Shown: piece after piece, positions 50,187-62,034 of the stretch
Layout of the letters: the number at the start of each line of letters is the position of its first letter
Position numbering within the stretch: position 1 is the first letter of the stretch
From: Mesorhizobium caraganae
GTDB taxonomy: Bacteria > Pseudomonadota > Alphaproteobacteria > Rhizobiales > Rhizobiaceae
Length of the DNA stretch: 64,000 nt
Direction of reading: 5' to 3'
Assembly (NCBI RefSeq): GCF_016836705.1
Contig: NZ_JAFCGY010000001.1
Span: 868,001 to 932,000 of the forward strand
The notes under the pieces: generated by a model
What the model was told of the DNA's origin: nothing
Seen by the model: only the letters and a program-made list of their open reading frames with translations
The model's database searches: none
Position numbers and translations under genes: made by a program

Positions 50187-51497
50187 ATGAAACTTCGCAC
50201 GCTCACTTTGGGCTTGTTGTCGGCCAGCGCTTTTGCTTTCGCCGCGCATGCCGAATCCATCACCATTGCCACCGTCAACAACGGCGATATGGTCCGCATG
50301 CAGAAGCTGACGGACGACTTCACCAAGGCTAACCCCGACATCACGCTCAACTGGGTCACGCTCGAAGAGAACGTGCTGCGCGAGCGCGTCACCACCGACA
50401 TCGCCACCAAGGGTGGCCAGTATGACGTGATGACCATCGGCACCTACGAGGTTCCGATCTGGGCCAAGCAGAGCTGGCTGTTGCCGCTCGACAAACTCGG
50501 CGACGACTATGACGCAAAAGACATCATCCCGGCCATCGCCGGCGGCCTGTCGGTCGACGGCAAGCTCTATGCAGCACCGTTCTACGGCGAAAGCTCCTTC
50601 GTCATGTACCGCAAGGACCTGATGGAGAAGGCAGGGCTGACCATGCCCGACGCCCCGACCTGGGACTTCATCAAGCAGGCCGCCGACAAGATGACCGACC
50701 GCGCCAATGGCGTGAACGGCGTATGTCTGCGCGGCAAGGCCGGCTGGGGCGAGAACATGGCCTTCCTGACCGCCATGTCGAACTCCTTCGGTGCCCGCTG
50801 GTTCGACGAGAACTGGAAGCCGCAATTCGATCAGCCGGAATGGAAGAACACGCTGCAATTCTATGTCGACCTGATGAAGGCCGACGGTCCTGAGGGCGCC
50901 TCGTCCAACGGCTTCAACGAAAACCTGGCGCTGTTCCAGCAGGGCAAGTGCGGAATGTGGATCGACGCCACCGTCGCCGCCTCATTCGTCTCTGACCCGA
51001 AAGCTTCCACTGTCGCCGACAAGGTCGGTTATGCTCTTGCTCCCGACAACGGTCTGGGCAAACGCGGCAACTGGCTGTGGGCTTGGTCTCTGGCCATCCC
51101 CGCCGGTACGCAGAAGGCTGATGCGGCTCAGAAGTTCGTCTCCTGGGCGACCTCGAAGCACTATGCCGAGCTCGTCGCGGCGAAGGAAGGCTGGGCCAAC
51201 GTTCCTCCGGGCACGCGCTCCTCGCTCTACGCCAATGCCGAATACCAGAAGGCGGCTCCGTTCGCCAAGATGACGCTGGACTCCATCAACGCCGCCGACC
51301 CGACGCATCCGACCGTCAAGCCGGTGCCCTATGTCGGCGTCCAGTTCGTCGCCATCCCTGAGTTCCAGGGTCTCGGCACCACCGTCGGCCAGCTCTTCTC
51401 GGCGGCGCTTGCCGGCCAGTCGAGCGTCGACGATGCGCTCAAGCAGGCCCAGGACGCCGCCACGGCAACGATGACCGAAGGCGGTTATATCAAGTAA
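50187..51497 (+). CDS. smoE: Polyol ABC transporter substrate-binding protein
   Basis: The 436-residue periplasmic protein has a Sec signal (LTLGLLSASAFAFAAHA). The mature part begins ESITIATVNNGDMVRMQKLT, the SmoE/sorbitol-mannitol-binding opening of the type 1 extracellular solute-binding family. GESSFVMYRKDLMEKAGLTM and ARWFDENWKPQF are further family strings. Best-supported ligands for this operon type are sorbitol and mannitol. The ATG 50187 has GGGAGGAATTT ahead. Confidence 0.93.
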   Translation: MKLRTLTLGLLSASAFAFAAHAESITIATVNNGDMVRMQKLTDDFTKANPDITLNWVTLEENVLRERVTTDIATKGGQYDVMTIGTYEVPIWAKQSWLLPLDKLGDDYDAKDIIPAIAGGLSVDGKLYAAPFYGESSFVMYRKDLMEKAGLTMPDAPTWDFIKQAADKMTDRANGVNGVCLRGKAGWGENMAFLTAMSNSFGARWFDENWKPQFDQPEWKNTLQFYVDLMKADGPEGASSNGFNENLALFQQGKCGMWIDATVAASFVSDPKASTVADKVGYALAPDNGLGKRGNWLWAWSLAIPAGTQKADAAQKFVSWATSKHYAELVAAKEGWANVPPGTRSSLYANAEYQKAAPFAKMTLDSINAADPTHPTVKPVPYVGVQFVAIPEFQGLGTTVGQLFSAALAGQSSVDDALKQAQDAATATMTEGGYIK

Positions 51498-51516
51498 GGC
51501 TCCTCCCGGTGCCGAC

Positions 51517-51576
51517 TGCCGGCCGCCTTCCTGGCCGGCAACGGCCGCCCGAATCCCAGTTCGGGCGGCCTCTTTC
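51517..51576 (+). terminator. Twin hairpins between smoE and smoF
   Basis: TGCCGGCC-N8-GGCCGGCA (51517-51540) and GGCCGCCCGAA-TCCCAG-TTCGGGCGGCC (51543-51570, 11-bp perfect stem), followed by TCTTTC. This is likely an attenuator or mRNA-stabilising structure keeping binding-protein levels above permease levels. Confidence 0.68.
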
Positions 51577-51616
51577 ACACACTTGAAAATTTGGCTGACC
51601 TTGAAGGGTGACCGTC

Positions 51617-52489
51617 ATGGCTACTCAGCAGACTCGTTCGCTTGCCCGTTTCATGATGGCGCCATCCGTGGTGCTGCTGTTCGTCTGGATGATCGTGCCG
51701 CTGGTCATCACCCTGTGGTTCTCCTTCCAGCAGTACAATCCGCTCAATCCGATCCGCGACGGGTTCGTCGGCTTCTCCAACTACGCGCTGTTCTATTCCA
51801 ACCCGGCCTTCCTGCAGTCGATCCTCAACACGCTTGTTCTGGTGGGCAGCGTGCTGCTGATCACCGTCATCGGCGGCATCCTGCTGGCGCTTTTGATCGA
51901 TCAGCCGATGTGGGGACAGGGGATCGTGCGCATCCTCGTCATCTCACCGTTCTTCGTCATGCCGCCGGTGGCGGCGCTTGTCTGGAAGAACATGATCATG
52001 CATCCGCAATACGGCGTCTTCGCCGACATTGCGCGCTTCTTCGGGGCTCAACCGATCGACTGGTTCGGGCAGCATCCGATGATGGCGATCATCATCATCG
52101 TCGCCTGGCAATGGTTGCCTTTCGCGACGCTTATCCTTTTGACTGCCCTGCAGTCACTTGACGGCGAGCAGAAGGAAGCCGCCGAGATGGACGGCGCCGG
52201 CTTCGTCAGCCGCTTCATCTATCTGACGCTGCCGCACATGTCGCGCGCCATCACCGTCGTCATCCTGATCCAGACCATCTTCCTGCTGTCGGTCTATGCC
52301 GAGATCCTGGTCACCACCAATGGCGGCCCCGGCTACGCCTCCACCAACCTGCCCTTCCTCGTCTACCAGAAGGCATTGCTGGAGTTCAAAATCGGCCAGG
52401 CATCCGCCGGCGGTGTCATCGCCGTCATTCTCGCCAACATCGTCGCCTTCTTCGCCATGCGCGCAGTCGGCAAGAACCTGGACAAGTAA
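51617..52489 (+). CDS. smoF: Polyol ABC transporter permease
   Basis: The 290-residue MalF-type inner-membrane permease has six hydrophobic helices and the EAA loop EAAEMDGAGFVSRFIYLTLP, which docks to the ATPase. The start at 51617 (MATQQTRS) has AAGGG ahead; a GTG three codons earlier is less likely. Followed after 11 bases by smoG. Confidence 0.94.
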   Translation: MATQQTRSLARFMMAPSVVLLFVWMIVPLVITLWFSFQQYNPLNPIRDGFVGFSNYALFYSNPAFLQSILNTLVLVGSVLLITVIGGILLALLIDQPMWGQGIVRILVISPFFVMPPVAALVWKNMIMHPQYGVFADIARFFGAQPIDWFGQHPMMAIIIIVAWQWLPFATLILLTALQSLDGEQKEAAEMDGAGFVSRFIYLTLPHMSRAITVVILIQTIFLLSVYAEILVTTNGGPGYASTNLPFLVYQKALLEFKIGQASAGGVIAVILANIVAFFAMRAVGKNLDK

Positions 52490-52500
52490 GGGAGGATACG

Positions 52501-53325
52501 ATGGCACGTGCAGTCACCACCCAACACAAGGTCATTGCGACCGGCGCCGCCTGGATCGTCGCGCTGCTGATCTTCTTCCCGATCCTCTATACGATCATCA
52601 CCTCGTTCAAGTCGGAGCAGGAGGCCATCCAGGGCTTCGCCCTGATCCCGTCGGGGACGTTCGAGAGCTATACCGAGGTCCAGGCGCAGAGCGGCTATTT
52701 CAAGTTCTTCTTCAACTCGGTGCTGCTCTCGGTCGGCTCGACCATCCTGGCCCTGATCGTCGCGGTTCCGGCCGCCTGGTCGATGGCCTTCTCGCCGGGC
52801 AAACGGACCAAAGACATCCTGATGTGGATGCTCTCGACCAAGATGATGCCGGCGGTCGCGGTGCTGTTCCCGATCTACCTGATCTTCCGCGACACCGGCC
52901 TGCTCGACAGCCGCATCGGCTTGATGGTCATGCTGATGCTGATCAACCTGCCGATCGTGATCTGGATGCTCTACACCTACTTCCGCGAAATCCCTGGCGA
53001 AATCCTCGAAGCGGCGCGCATGGACGGCGCTACACTGTGGGGCGAGATCGCCTATGTGCTGACCCCGATGGCGGTACCAGGCATAGCGTCGACCATGCTC
53101 CTCAACATCATCCTGGCATGGAACGAAGCGTTCTGGACCATCCGTCTGACCACCACAGAGGCCGCGCCGCTGACGGCCTTCATCAGTTCGTTCTCAAGCC
53201 CGCAAGGCCTGTTCTGGGCCAAGCTATCGGCGGCCTCGACGCTGGCGATCGCCCCGATCCTGATCATGGGCTGGTTCAGCCAGAAGCAGCTGGTGCGCGG
53301 CCTGACGTTCGGAGCCGTGAAGTAA
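52501..53325 (+). CDS. smoG: Polyol ABC transporter permease
   Basis: The 274-residue MalG-type permease begins with a single N-terminal helix after a charged leader (VIATGAAWIVALLIFFPILY). It has the EAA loop EAARMDGATLWGEIAYVLTP and ends KQLVRGLTFGAVK, which is typical for SmoG. Second permease of the smo importer. A family D repeat lies in the gap to smoK. Confidence 0.94.
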   Translation: MARAVTTQHKVIATGAAWIVALLIFFPILYTIITSFKSEQEAIQGFALIPSGTFESYTEVQAQSGYFKFFFNSVLLSVGSTILALIVAVPAAWSMAFSPGKRTKDILMWMLSTKMMPAVAVLFPIYLIFRDTGLLDSRIGLMVMLMLINLPIVIWMLYTYFREIPGEILEAARMDGATLWGEIAYVLTPMAVPGIASTMLLNIILAWNEAFWTIRLTTTEAAPLTAFISSFSSPQGLFWAKLSAASTLAIAPILIMGWFSQKQLVRGLTFGAVK

Positions 53326-53351
53326 ACCGAAACTGCCTGAAGCAACCGGCT

Positions 53352-53406
53352 GAAGCAATTCCAGGAAAAGTGTGTAGCGGTTTTCCGTCCGGAATTGCGT
53401 AAACCA
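53352..53406. repeat. Family D repeat between smoG and smoK
   Basis: AGCAATTCCAGGAAAAGTGT, then GTAGCGGTTTTCCGTCCGGA and ATTGCGTAAACCAAA; the ends are complementary (GCAATTCC/GGAATTGC). Same element as 33657-33740 without the internal extension. It sits inside the operon 27 bases upstream of smoK. Confidence 0.68.
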
Positions 53407-53432
53407 AATAGTTACCCCTCGGGGAGGAAACC

Positions 53433-54433
<1,001 letters not shown>

Positions 54434-54437
<4 letters not shown>

Positions 54438-55204
54438 GGCTGAAAGGCAAATCGGCGCTGATCACCGGATCTGCGCGGGGCATAGGCAGGGCCTTCGCCG
54501 AAGCCTATGTGCGCGAGGGCGCGACCGTCGCCATTGCCGATATCAATCTGGCGGCTGCCGAAAAGACAGCCTCCGAGATTGGCGCCAAGGCCTATGCGGT
54601 CAGGCTCGACGTCTCCGACCTCGCTTCGATCGAGGCGGCGGTCAAGGCGGTCGAGACAAGAACCGGCGGCCTCGACATACTGATCAACAACGCCGCTTTG
54701 TTCGACCTGGCGCCGATCATCGAGATCACCAAGGCGAGCTACGACAAATTGTTTTCGGTCAATGTCGCCGGTACGCTGTTCATGCTGCAGGCCGCAGCCC
54801 GCTCAATGATCGCACGCGGCAAGGGCGGCAAGATCATCAACATCGCGAGTCAGGCCGGACGGCGCGGCGAGCCGCTGGTCGCCGTCTACTGCGCCACCAA
54901 GGCCGCGGTCATTTCGCTCACCCAGTCGGCAGGGCTCGACTTGATCAAGCACCGCATCAACGTCAATGGCATCGCGCCGGGCGTCGTCGACAGCGACATG
55001 TGGGATGAGGTCGACGCGCTGTTCGCCAAGTATGAGAACCGGCCGAAGGGCGAGAAGAAGCGGCTGGTCGGCGAGGGCGTGCCTTACGGCCGCATGGGCA
55101 AGCCGGAGGACCTGACCGGCATGGCCGTGTTCCTGGCCAGCGATGACGCCGAATACATCGTCGCCCAGACCTACAATGTCGATGGTGGCCAGTGGATGAG
55201 TTGA
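54434..55204 (+). CDS. smoS: Sorbitol dehydrogenase, SDR family
   Basis: The 256-residue SDR has the cofactor loop [15 protein letters not shown] (residues about 10-24), an acidic residue after strand 2 (AIADIN) suggesting NAD preference, NNAALFD, and active site Tyr/Lys in [14 protein letters not shown]. It oxidises D-sorbitol to fructose in related operons (family knowledge). The GTG start overlaps the smoK stop, so translation is coupled. Confidence 0.93.
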
Positions 55205-55219
55205 GGGGCGAAGGCACTC

Positions 55220-55245
55220 TTCTCCCCGTCCCTCCACGGGGAGAA
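55220..55245. repeat. Family A-derived hairpin between smoS and mtlK
   Basis: TTCTCCCCGT-CCCTCC-ACGGGGAGAA is a perfect 10-bp stem like the hairpin core of the family A repeats, without the outer arms. Probably a solitary or decayed half-unit; it could reduce or process the mtlK transcript. Confidence 0.6.
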
Positions 55246-55292
55246 GAGGCCGGGATTACGCAGGCCGCAGCCCGGCCAAAGGGTAAAAGCAG

Positions 55293-56771
55293 ATGACCAT
55301 GAAACTCTCTTCCTCCATCCTCGCCAAGCTTCCCCCAGAGGTCGCCGGCCCGAAATACGATCGCACTGCGCTCAAAGCCGGCATCGTCCATTTCGGCGTC
55401 GGCAATTTCCATCGCTCGCACCAGGCTGTCTATCTCGACGACCTCTTCAACGCGGGCATTGGCCATGATTGGGCGTTGATCGGCGCCGGCGTCTTCGAGG
55501 GCGAGAAAATCGGCCGTTCCAAGTTGCAGGAACAGGACTGGCTGACCACCGTGGTCGAGCAGGATTCCGACCATATGAGCGCCCGCGTCACCGGCGTCAT
55601 GATCGACTTCCTAACGCCCGGCGATGCGGATGCCATCATCGACCAGCTTGCCGATCCCGCCATCAAGATCGTATCGTTGACCATCACCGAAGGCGGCTAT
55701 TTCATCGATCCGGCCTCCGGCAAGTTCAACCCGACCCATCCCGACATCGTCGCCGACGCGCAGGCCGGCACGACGCCGAAGACGGTGTTCGGCCTCATCC
55801 TGGCCGGCCTGATGCGCCGCCGCGCCGACGGCATCGTGCCGTTCACAGTCATGTCCTGCGACAACATCCCCCACAACGGCCATGTCACGTCGGACGGCGT
55901 CATCGGCCTTGCCCGCCTGATCGACGAAGATCTGGCCAACTGGGTCAGCGACAACGTCGCCTTCCCGAATGGCATGGTCGATCGCATCACGCCGGCCACC
56001 TCCGATCGCGAGCGCGGCATCCTGGCCACGGAGTTCGGCCTCGAGGACAATTGGCCGGTGTTCTGCGAGCCGTTCAAGCAATGGGTGCTGGAGGATCATT
56101 TCACTGACGGCCGTCCGCCGCTGGAGAAAGTCGGCGTCCAATTCGTCAAGGACGTCGCGCCTTACGAGCTGATGAAGATCCGCATCCTCAATGGCGGCCA
56201 TGCCACCATCGCCTATCCAGCAGGACTGATGGACATCCATTTCGTCCACGAGGCGATGCAGGAGCCTCTGGTGCGCGGCTTCCTCGCCAAGCTCGAACAT
56301 GACGAGATCATTCCGACCGTGCCGCCAGTGCCGAACACCGTGCTGGAGGACTATTATCAGCTCATCGAGCACCGCTTCTCCAACCCGAAGATCGGTGACA
56401 CCATCCGAAGACTTTGCCTCGACGGTTCCAACCGGCAGCCGAAATTCATCATCCCGACCATCGCCGACCGGCTGAAAGCCGGCAAAAGCGTTGCGGGTCT
56501 CGCGCTGGAATCGGCACTGTGGTGCCGCTACTGCTTCGGCACCACCGACAGCGGCGCCGTCATCGAGGCCAACGATCCGAGCTGGGACCGGCTGCAGGCC
56601 ACCGCCAAGGCGGCGAAGGACAAGCCCGGCACCTGGCTTGCGATGGAGGACATCTATGGCGATGTCGGCCGCTCGGCGCCGTTTGCCGAGGCCTTTGCCC
56701 ATGCGCTCAACGTCTTGTGGGCGAATGGTGCGCGCGCGACGCTGACGCGCTACATCGCCGGCAAGCTCTGA
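55293..56771 (+). CDS. mtlK: Mannitol 2-dehydrogenase
   Basis: The 492-residue polyol-specific long-chain dehydrogenase has HFGVGNFHRSHQAVYLDDLF (N-terminal Rossmann region), MSCDNIPHNGHVTSDGVIGL and FPNGMVDRITPATSDRE. The active-site segment VQFVKDVAPYELMKIRILNG (catalytic Lys, conserved K..R..LN..H) is continued by GHATIAYPAGL. It oxidises mannitol and arabitol-type polyols to ketoses with NAD. The start is 55293 or the ATG two codons later. Confidence 0.95.
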   Translation: MTMKLSSSILAKLPPEVAGPKYDRTALKAGIVHFGVGNFHRSHQAVYLDDLFNAGIGHDWALIGAGVFEGEKIGRSKLQEQDWLTTVVEQDSDHMSARVTGVMIDFLTPGDADAIIDQLADPAIKIVSLTITEGGYFIDPASGKFNPTHPDIVADAQAGTTPKTVFGLILAGLMRRRADGIVPFTVMSCDNIPHNGHVTSDGVIGLARLIDEDLANWVSDNVAFPNGMVDRITPATSDRERGILATEFGLEDNWPVFCEPFKQWVLEDHFTDGRPPLEKVGVQFVKDVAPYELMKIRILNGGHATIAYPAGLMDIHFVHEAMQEPLVRGFLAKLEHDEIIPTVPPVPNTVLEDYYQLIEHRFSNPKIGDTIRRLCLDGSNRQPKFIIPTIADRLKAGKSVAGLALESALWCRYCFGTTDSGAVIEANDPSWDRLQATAKAAKDKPGTWLAMEDIYGDVGRSAPFAEAFAHALNVLWANGARATLTRYIAGKL

Positions 56772-56782
56772 CGCGAGCCGCA

Positions 56783-57466
56783 ATGACGCCCGAACTGGTC
56801 ATCTTCGACTGTGACGGCGTGCTGGTCGACAGCGAGGCGCTGTCAGTCTCGGCCCTGCTTGGCATGATCACGGCTGCCGGCGGTTCGGTCAGCGAGGACG
56901 CCGCCTACGAGCACTTCCTCGGCAAGAGCATGAAAAGCGTGCGCGAAATTCTCGGCCGCGATTTCGCGATCGACATCACCGACGGTCAGCTGACCGACAT
57001 GCGCGTCGAACTGATGCGCAAATTCCGCGAGGAGCTGAAGCCGATACCCGGGATCAGGGAGGTCCTGCCGAAACTGGGCGCACCTTGCTGCGTCGCCTCC
57101 TCGGGCACGCTCGACCGCATCCGCTATGCGCTCGACGTCACCGGCCTGCTCGGCCTGCTCGAGCCGCATCTGTTCAGCGCCGCCATGGTCGCGCGCGGCA
57201 AGCCGGCGCCGGATCTTTTTCTCCACGCCGCCGCCTCGATGCGGGCCCATCCGAGCAGCTGCCTTGTCGTCGAGGACAGCCCGGCCGGCATCGCCGCGGC
57301 CCGGGCCGCCGGCATGCGCGTCTTTGCCTTCACCGGCGGTTCGCACGCCGGCAACCCGGCCTTGAAAGCGCGGCTTGCGTCGAGTGAACCGGACTTTATA
57401 TTCGCTGACATGCTGCAATTGCCCGATCTGATTGCAGGCCTGGGAGCGAGAGTAAAAGCATCTTGA
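56783..57466 (+). CDS. HAD-superfamily phosphatase of the polyol operon
   Basis: The 227-residue HAD-IA protein begins MTPELVIFDCDGVLVDSEAL (nucleophile Asp9). A cap domain follows, then CCVASSGTLDRIRYAL, MVARGKPAPDLFLHAAASM and VVEDSPAGIAAARAAGM. It is a sugar-phosphatase-type relative, unlike the one at 46691 in detail. It lies 11 bases after mtlK, and its stop overlaps the kinase TTG start, so it is part of the smo operon; it probably removes a dead-end sugar phosphate (inference). Confidence 0.9.
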   Translation: MTPELVIFDCDGVLVDSEALSVSALLGMITAAGGSVSEDAAYEHFLGKSMKSVREILGRDFAIDITDGQLTDMRVELMRKFREELKPIPGIREVLPKLGAPCCVASSGTLDRIRYALDVTGLLGLLEPHLFSAAMVARGKPAPDLFLHAAASMRAHPSSCLVVEDSPAGIAAARAAGMRVFAFTGGSHAGNPALKARLASSEPDFIFADMLQLPDLIAGLGARVKAS

Positions 57467-59041
57467 CGAAAAGCTTCGTTTGCGCGGTCGATGTCGGCAC
57501 CGGGAGCGCCCGCGCGGGCATTCTCGACACGTCAGGCACCTTGCTCGGCCGCGCCGAGCATCCGATCGTCATGAACCAGCCGAAGGCTGATCACGCCGAG
57601 CACAATTCGCAGGATATCTGGTCGGCAGTGTGCATTGCGGTGCGCGCGGCGCGCGAAAAGGCCGGCGTGTCAGCTGAAGACATTGTCGGCATGTCGTTCG
57701 ACGCCACCTGCTCGCTGGTGGTGCTGAACAGGGATGGCGGCCAACTCAGCGTGTCGGTGACGGGCGAGCGGCGCTGGGACACCATCGTCTGGCTCGACCA
57801 CCGCGCCATTGCCGAAGCCGACGAGTGCACGGCAAGCGGCCACGCCGTGCTCGACTATATCGGCGGCGTCATGTCACCGGAGATGGCGACGCCGAAGCTG
57901 ATGTGGCTGAAGCGCAATCTGCCCGGCACATGGCATGAAGCCGGCTATCTATTTGATCTCACCGATTTCCTGACCTGGAAGGCGACCGGTTCGCTGGCGC
58001 GTTCGCAATGCACGCTGACCGCCAAATGGACCTATCTGGCGCACGAAGAAACCGGCTGGCGTCGCGACTTCTTCGAGACTGTCGGGCTAAGCGATCTGTT
58101 CGAGCACGGCAACCTGCCGGAGAAGGCGAGTGCGGTCGGCGCCGATATCGGCACGCTCTCGGCAGAAGCGGCCACCGAGCTTGGCTTGACGGAAAACTGC
58201 CGGATGGGCGCCGGCGTCATCGACGCTTATGCCGGCGCGCTCGGCGTGCTCGGCGGCTTTGCCGGCGATCAACAGAATATCGGCCGGCATCTGGCGCTGA
58301 TCGCCGGCACGTCGAGCTGCGTCATGGCGATGTCGCCCGACCCGCAGCCCTTTGCCGGCGTCTGGGGTCCTTACTATGGCGCGGCACTTCCAAAACTGTG
58401 GCTGTCGGAAGGCGGCCAGTCGGCCACCGGAGCTCTGCTCGACCATATCATCCGCTGGCATGGCGCCGGCGGCGAGCCGGACGCCGCCATGCATGCCAAG
58501 ATCGCCAGACGCGTCGCAGAACTGCGCGCGACAGAGGGCGACAAGCTCGCCGCCCGGCTGCACGTGCTGCCGGATTTTCACGGCAACCGCTCGCCGCTTG
58601 CCGATCCGCATGCCGTCGGCGTGGTCAGCGGGCTGACGCTGGATTCCTCCTTCGACAGCCTGTGCAAGCTCTACTGGCGCACCGCCGTCGGCATCGCGCT
58701 CGGCGTGCGCCATGTGCTGGAGGCGCTGAACGAGAATGGCTATCTCATCGACACGCTGCATGTCACCGGCGGCCACACCAAGAACCCGCTTTTGATGGAG
58801 CTTTATGCTGACGCCACTGGCTGCGCGGTGATCGAGCCGCTGGCCGACGAAGCGGTGCTGCTCGGCACCGGCATGGTCGCCGCCACCGCCGCTGGCCTGT
58901 TTCCGGACCTGAACGCCGCCTGTGTCGCCATGCAGCAAGGCGGCAGAACGCGCGCCTCGAACCCGGCCGCGTCAGGCCGTTTCGACCGCGACTACAAGAT
59001 TTTCCTCGAAATGCACCGCCAGCGGCAGGCGCTCGACGCCA

Positions 59042-59049
<8 letters not shown>
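57463..59049 (+). CDS. FGGY-family carbohydrate (pentulose) kinase
   Basis: The 528-residue ATP-dependent kinase has the N-terminal [20 protein letters not shown] (phosphate 1 motif), [13 protein letters not shown] (substrate loop) and [12 protein letters not shown]. Phosphate 2 is [13 protein letters not shown], and adenosine binding is in [20 protein letters not shown]. It is closer to the YDR109C/ribulokinase-like subgroup than to classical XylB. The substrate could be D-ribulose or D-xylulose produced by polyol oxidation. The TTG start at 57463 overlaps the HAD stop. Its 3' end overlaps that of the convergent ATPase gene by eight bases. Confidence 0.9.
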
Positions 59050-60142
<1,093 letters not shown>

Positions 60143-60144
60143 GA

Positions 60145-61191
60145 TCAGCCCTTCTCGCCGGTAAGCAGGATTTGCAGCTTGACGTCTTGCGGGTTGCCTT
60201 GCGCCGCCCGCTCGAAGGCCTCGATGCTGTCGGCAAAAGCATAAGTGCCGGTGATCAGCGGCTTGAGGTCGACCTTGCCCGAAGCGATCAGCTGCAGCGC
60301 GCGGTCGAAGATGTTGGCGTAGCGGAACACCGTCTCGATGCGCACTTCCTTGGAGATTGCCGCCGGAACGTTCAGGCTGACCGGCTCGACCGGCAACCCG
60401 ACCAGCACCACAGCGCCGCCTGGACGCACGACATCGAACAGATCGGCGAAAGCCTTAGGGCTGCCGCTCGCCTCGAAGACGATGTCCGCGCCCCACTTGT
60501 CGGTAGCAGCCGCTACGGCATCAGCCAGCGATTGCTCGCCGATATTGACCGGCACGATGCCGGCATATTGCGCGGCGATCTCGAGCTTGGGGGCGGAGAA
60601 ATCGGAGATCAGCACTTTCGAGCAGCCGCCGGCAAGGGCGGCAAGCGCGATCATGATGCCGATCGGTCCGCAGCCGACGACAACGGCGACATCGCCCGGC
60701 ACGATGCGGGCGCGGCTGGCCGCCTGCATGCCGATGGCAAAGGGCTCGACCATTGCCCCTTCGGCGAAAGAGACATTGTCCGGCAGTCTGTAGGTAAAGG
60801 CGGCCGGGTGCACCGCTTGAGGAGCAAGCACGCCATGCACCGGCGGTGTCGCCCAGAAGCTGACGTCGGGGTCGACATTGTAGATGCCGAGCCTTGTCGC
60901 GCGCGACGACAGGTTCGGCACGCCGGGCTCCATGCAGACGCGGTCGCCGACCTTGAACGTCTCCACATTGGCGCCCACCTCGACGATCGTTCCGGAGGCT
61001 TCATGGCCGAGCACCATAGGTGCCCGCACGACATAGCTGCCAATGGCGCCATGCGTGTAATAGTGCACGTCGCTGCCGCAGACGCCGACCGTGTGGATGG
61101 CGATTTTGACATCGTCCGGTCCGACGTCGAGCGGCAGCGCGATTTCGCGCAACGACAGTTCGCCTTTTTTCTCAAGCACCAGTGCCCGCAT
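60145..61191 (-). CDS. Zinc-dependent polyol dehydrogenase (xylitol/sorbitol type)
   Basis: The 348-residue medium-chain dehydrogenase has the catalytic zinc Cys in [28 protein letters not shown] (zinc His-Glu) and CMEPGVPNL. The structural-zinc Cys cluster is degenerate, with only one Cys visible after PGVP. The Rossmann motif is [17 protein letters not shown]. It belongs to the sorbitol/xylitol/L-arabitol dehydrogenase group. Encoded within an ABC operon, it should oxidise the imported polyol. Confidence 0.91.
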   Translation of the reverse strand: MRALVLEKKGELSLREIALPLDVGPDDVKIAIHTVGVCGSDVHYYTHGAIGSYVVRAPMVLGHEASGTIVEVGANVETFKVGDRVCMEPGVPNLSSRATRLGIYNVDPDVSFWATPPVHGVLAPQAVHPAAFTYRLPDNVSFAEGAMVEPFAIGMQAASRARIVPGDVAVVVGCGPIGIMIALAALAGGCSKVLISDFSAPKLEIAAQYAGIVPVNIGEQSLADAVAAATDKWGADIVFEASGSPKAFADLFDVVRPGGAVVLVGLPVEPVSLNVPAAISKEVRIETVFRYANIFDRALQLIASGKVDLKPLITGTYAFADSIEAFERAAQGNPQDVKLQILLTGEKG

Positions 61192-61206
61192 CGGTCAGTC
61201 CTCGCA

Positions 61207-62034
61207 TCAAGTCTTTTTTTGCCGGAAAACAGAATTCAGAAAGCCGCTGAGCACGCCGAGGAACAGCAGCGGCGGCAGCGACAACAGCACGACCGAGGCG
61301 TTGAGGATGCCCCATGGCACGTTCATGCCTTGCTGGGACAGTTCGGAAGCGACGATCGGCAGGGTCTTGGCGTTGGAGCTCGACAGCATCAGCGCGATCA
61401 GGAATTCGTTCCACACCAGCACGAAGCTGAAGGCGACGGCCCCGATCAGCGAGCGCGCCGCAACCGGCAATGCGATCCGCCAGAACACCGAATAGGCCCC
61501 GTAGCCATCGACAAAGGCCGCTTCCTCGATTTCCTTCGGCACTGCCTGGAAGGCAGGGATGGCGAGCCACATAATCACCGAGATGGTGAGCAGCGAGTAG
61601 GTGACGATCAGCGCCGGCAAAGTGTCATAGAGCCCGATCTGCAGCCAGATCACCATCAATGGAATGGCGACCGCGACCGGCGGCAGGAAGCGCAGCGACA
61701 AAACGAAGAACTGGATGTCGCCGGCGAAGCGGTTGGGATAGCGCGCCACCGTGTAGGCCGCCGGCAGCCCGAGCACGACGCCGATCAGCACCGCGCAGCA
61801 GCAGGCGATGACCGAATTGTAGAGCCCGGTCATGACGCTGTCGCGGCCGATAATGTAGCGGATGTTGTCGAATGTCGGCGAAAACACCAGGCGCGGCACG
61901 CGGGTGATGATGTCGACATTGTTCTTCAGCGAATTGAGTGCGGTCCAGGCGAGCGGAAACACCGCCATGAAGCCGGCAAAGGCCAGAATGGTCTTGCCGA
62001 TGATCAGGCCTAATCTTGTGCGATGGGGCCTCAT
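61207..62034 (-). CDS. Carbohydrate ABC transporter permease (MalG type)
   Basis: The 275-residue protein has about six helices, ILAFAGFMAVFPLAWTALNS at the N-terminus and the EAA loop EEAAFVDGYGAYSVFWRIAL. The start at 62034 (MRPHRTRLG) overlaps the stop of the upstream permease by four bases, indicating coupled translation. Confidence 0.93.
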   Translation of the reverse strand: MRPHRTRLGLIIGKTILAFAGFMAVFPLAWTALNSLKNNVDIITRVPRLVFSPTFDNIRYIIGRDSVMTGLYNSVIACCCAVLIGVVLGLPAAYTVARYPNRFAGDIQFFVLSLRFLPPVAVAIPLMVIWLQIGLYDTLPALIVTYSLLTISVIMWLAIPAFQAVPKEIEEAAFVDGYGAYSVFWRIALPVAARSLIGAVAFSFVLVWNEFLIALMLSSSNAKTLPIVASELSQQGMNVPWGILNASVVLLSLPPLLFLGVLSGFLNSVFRQKKT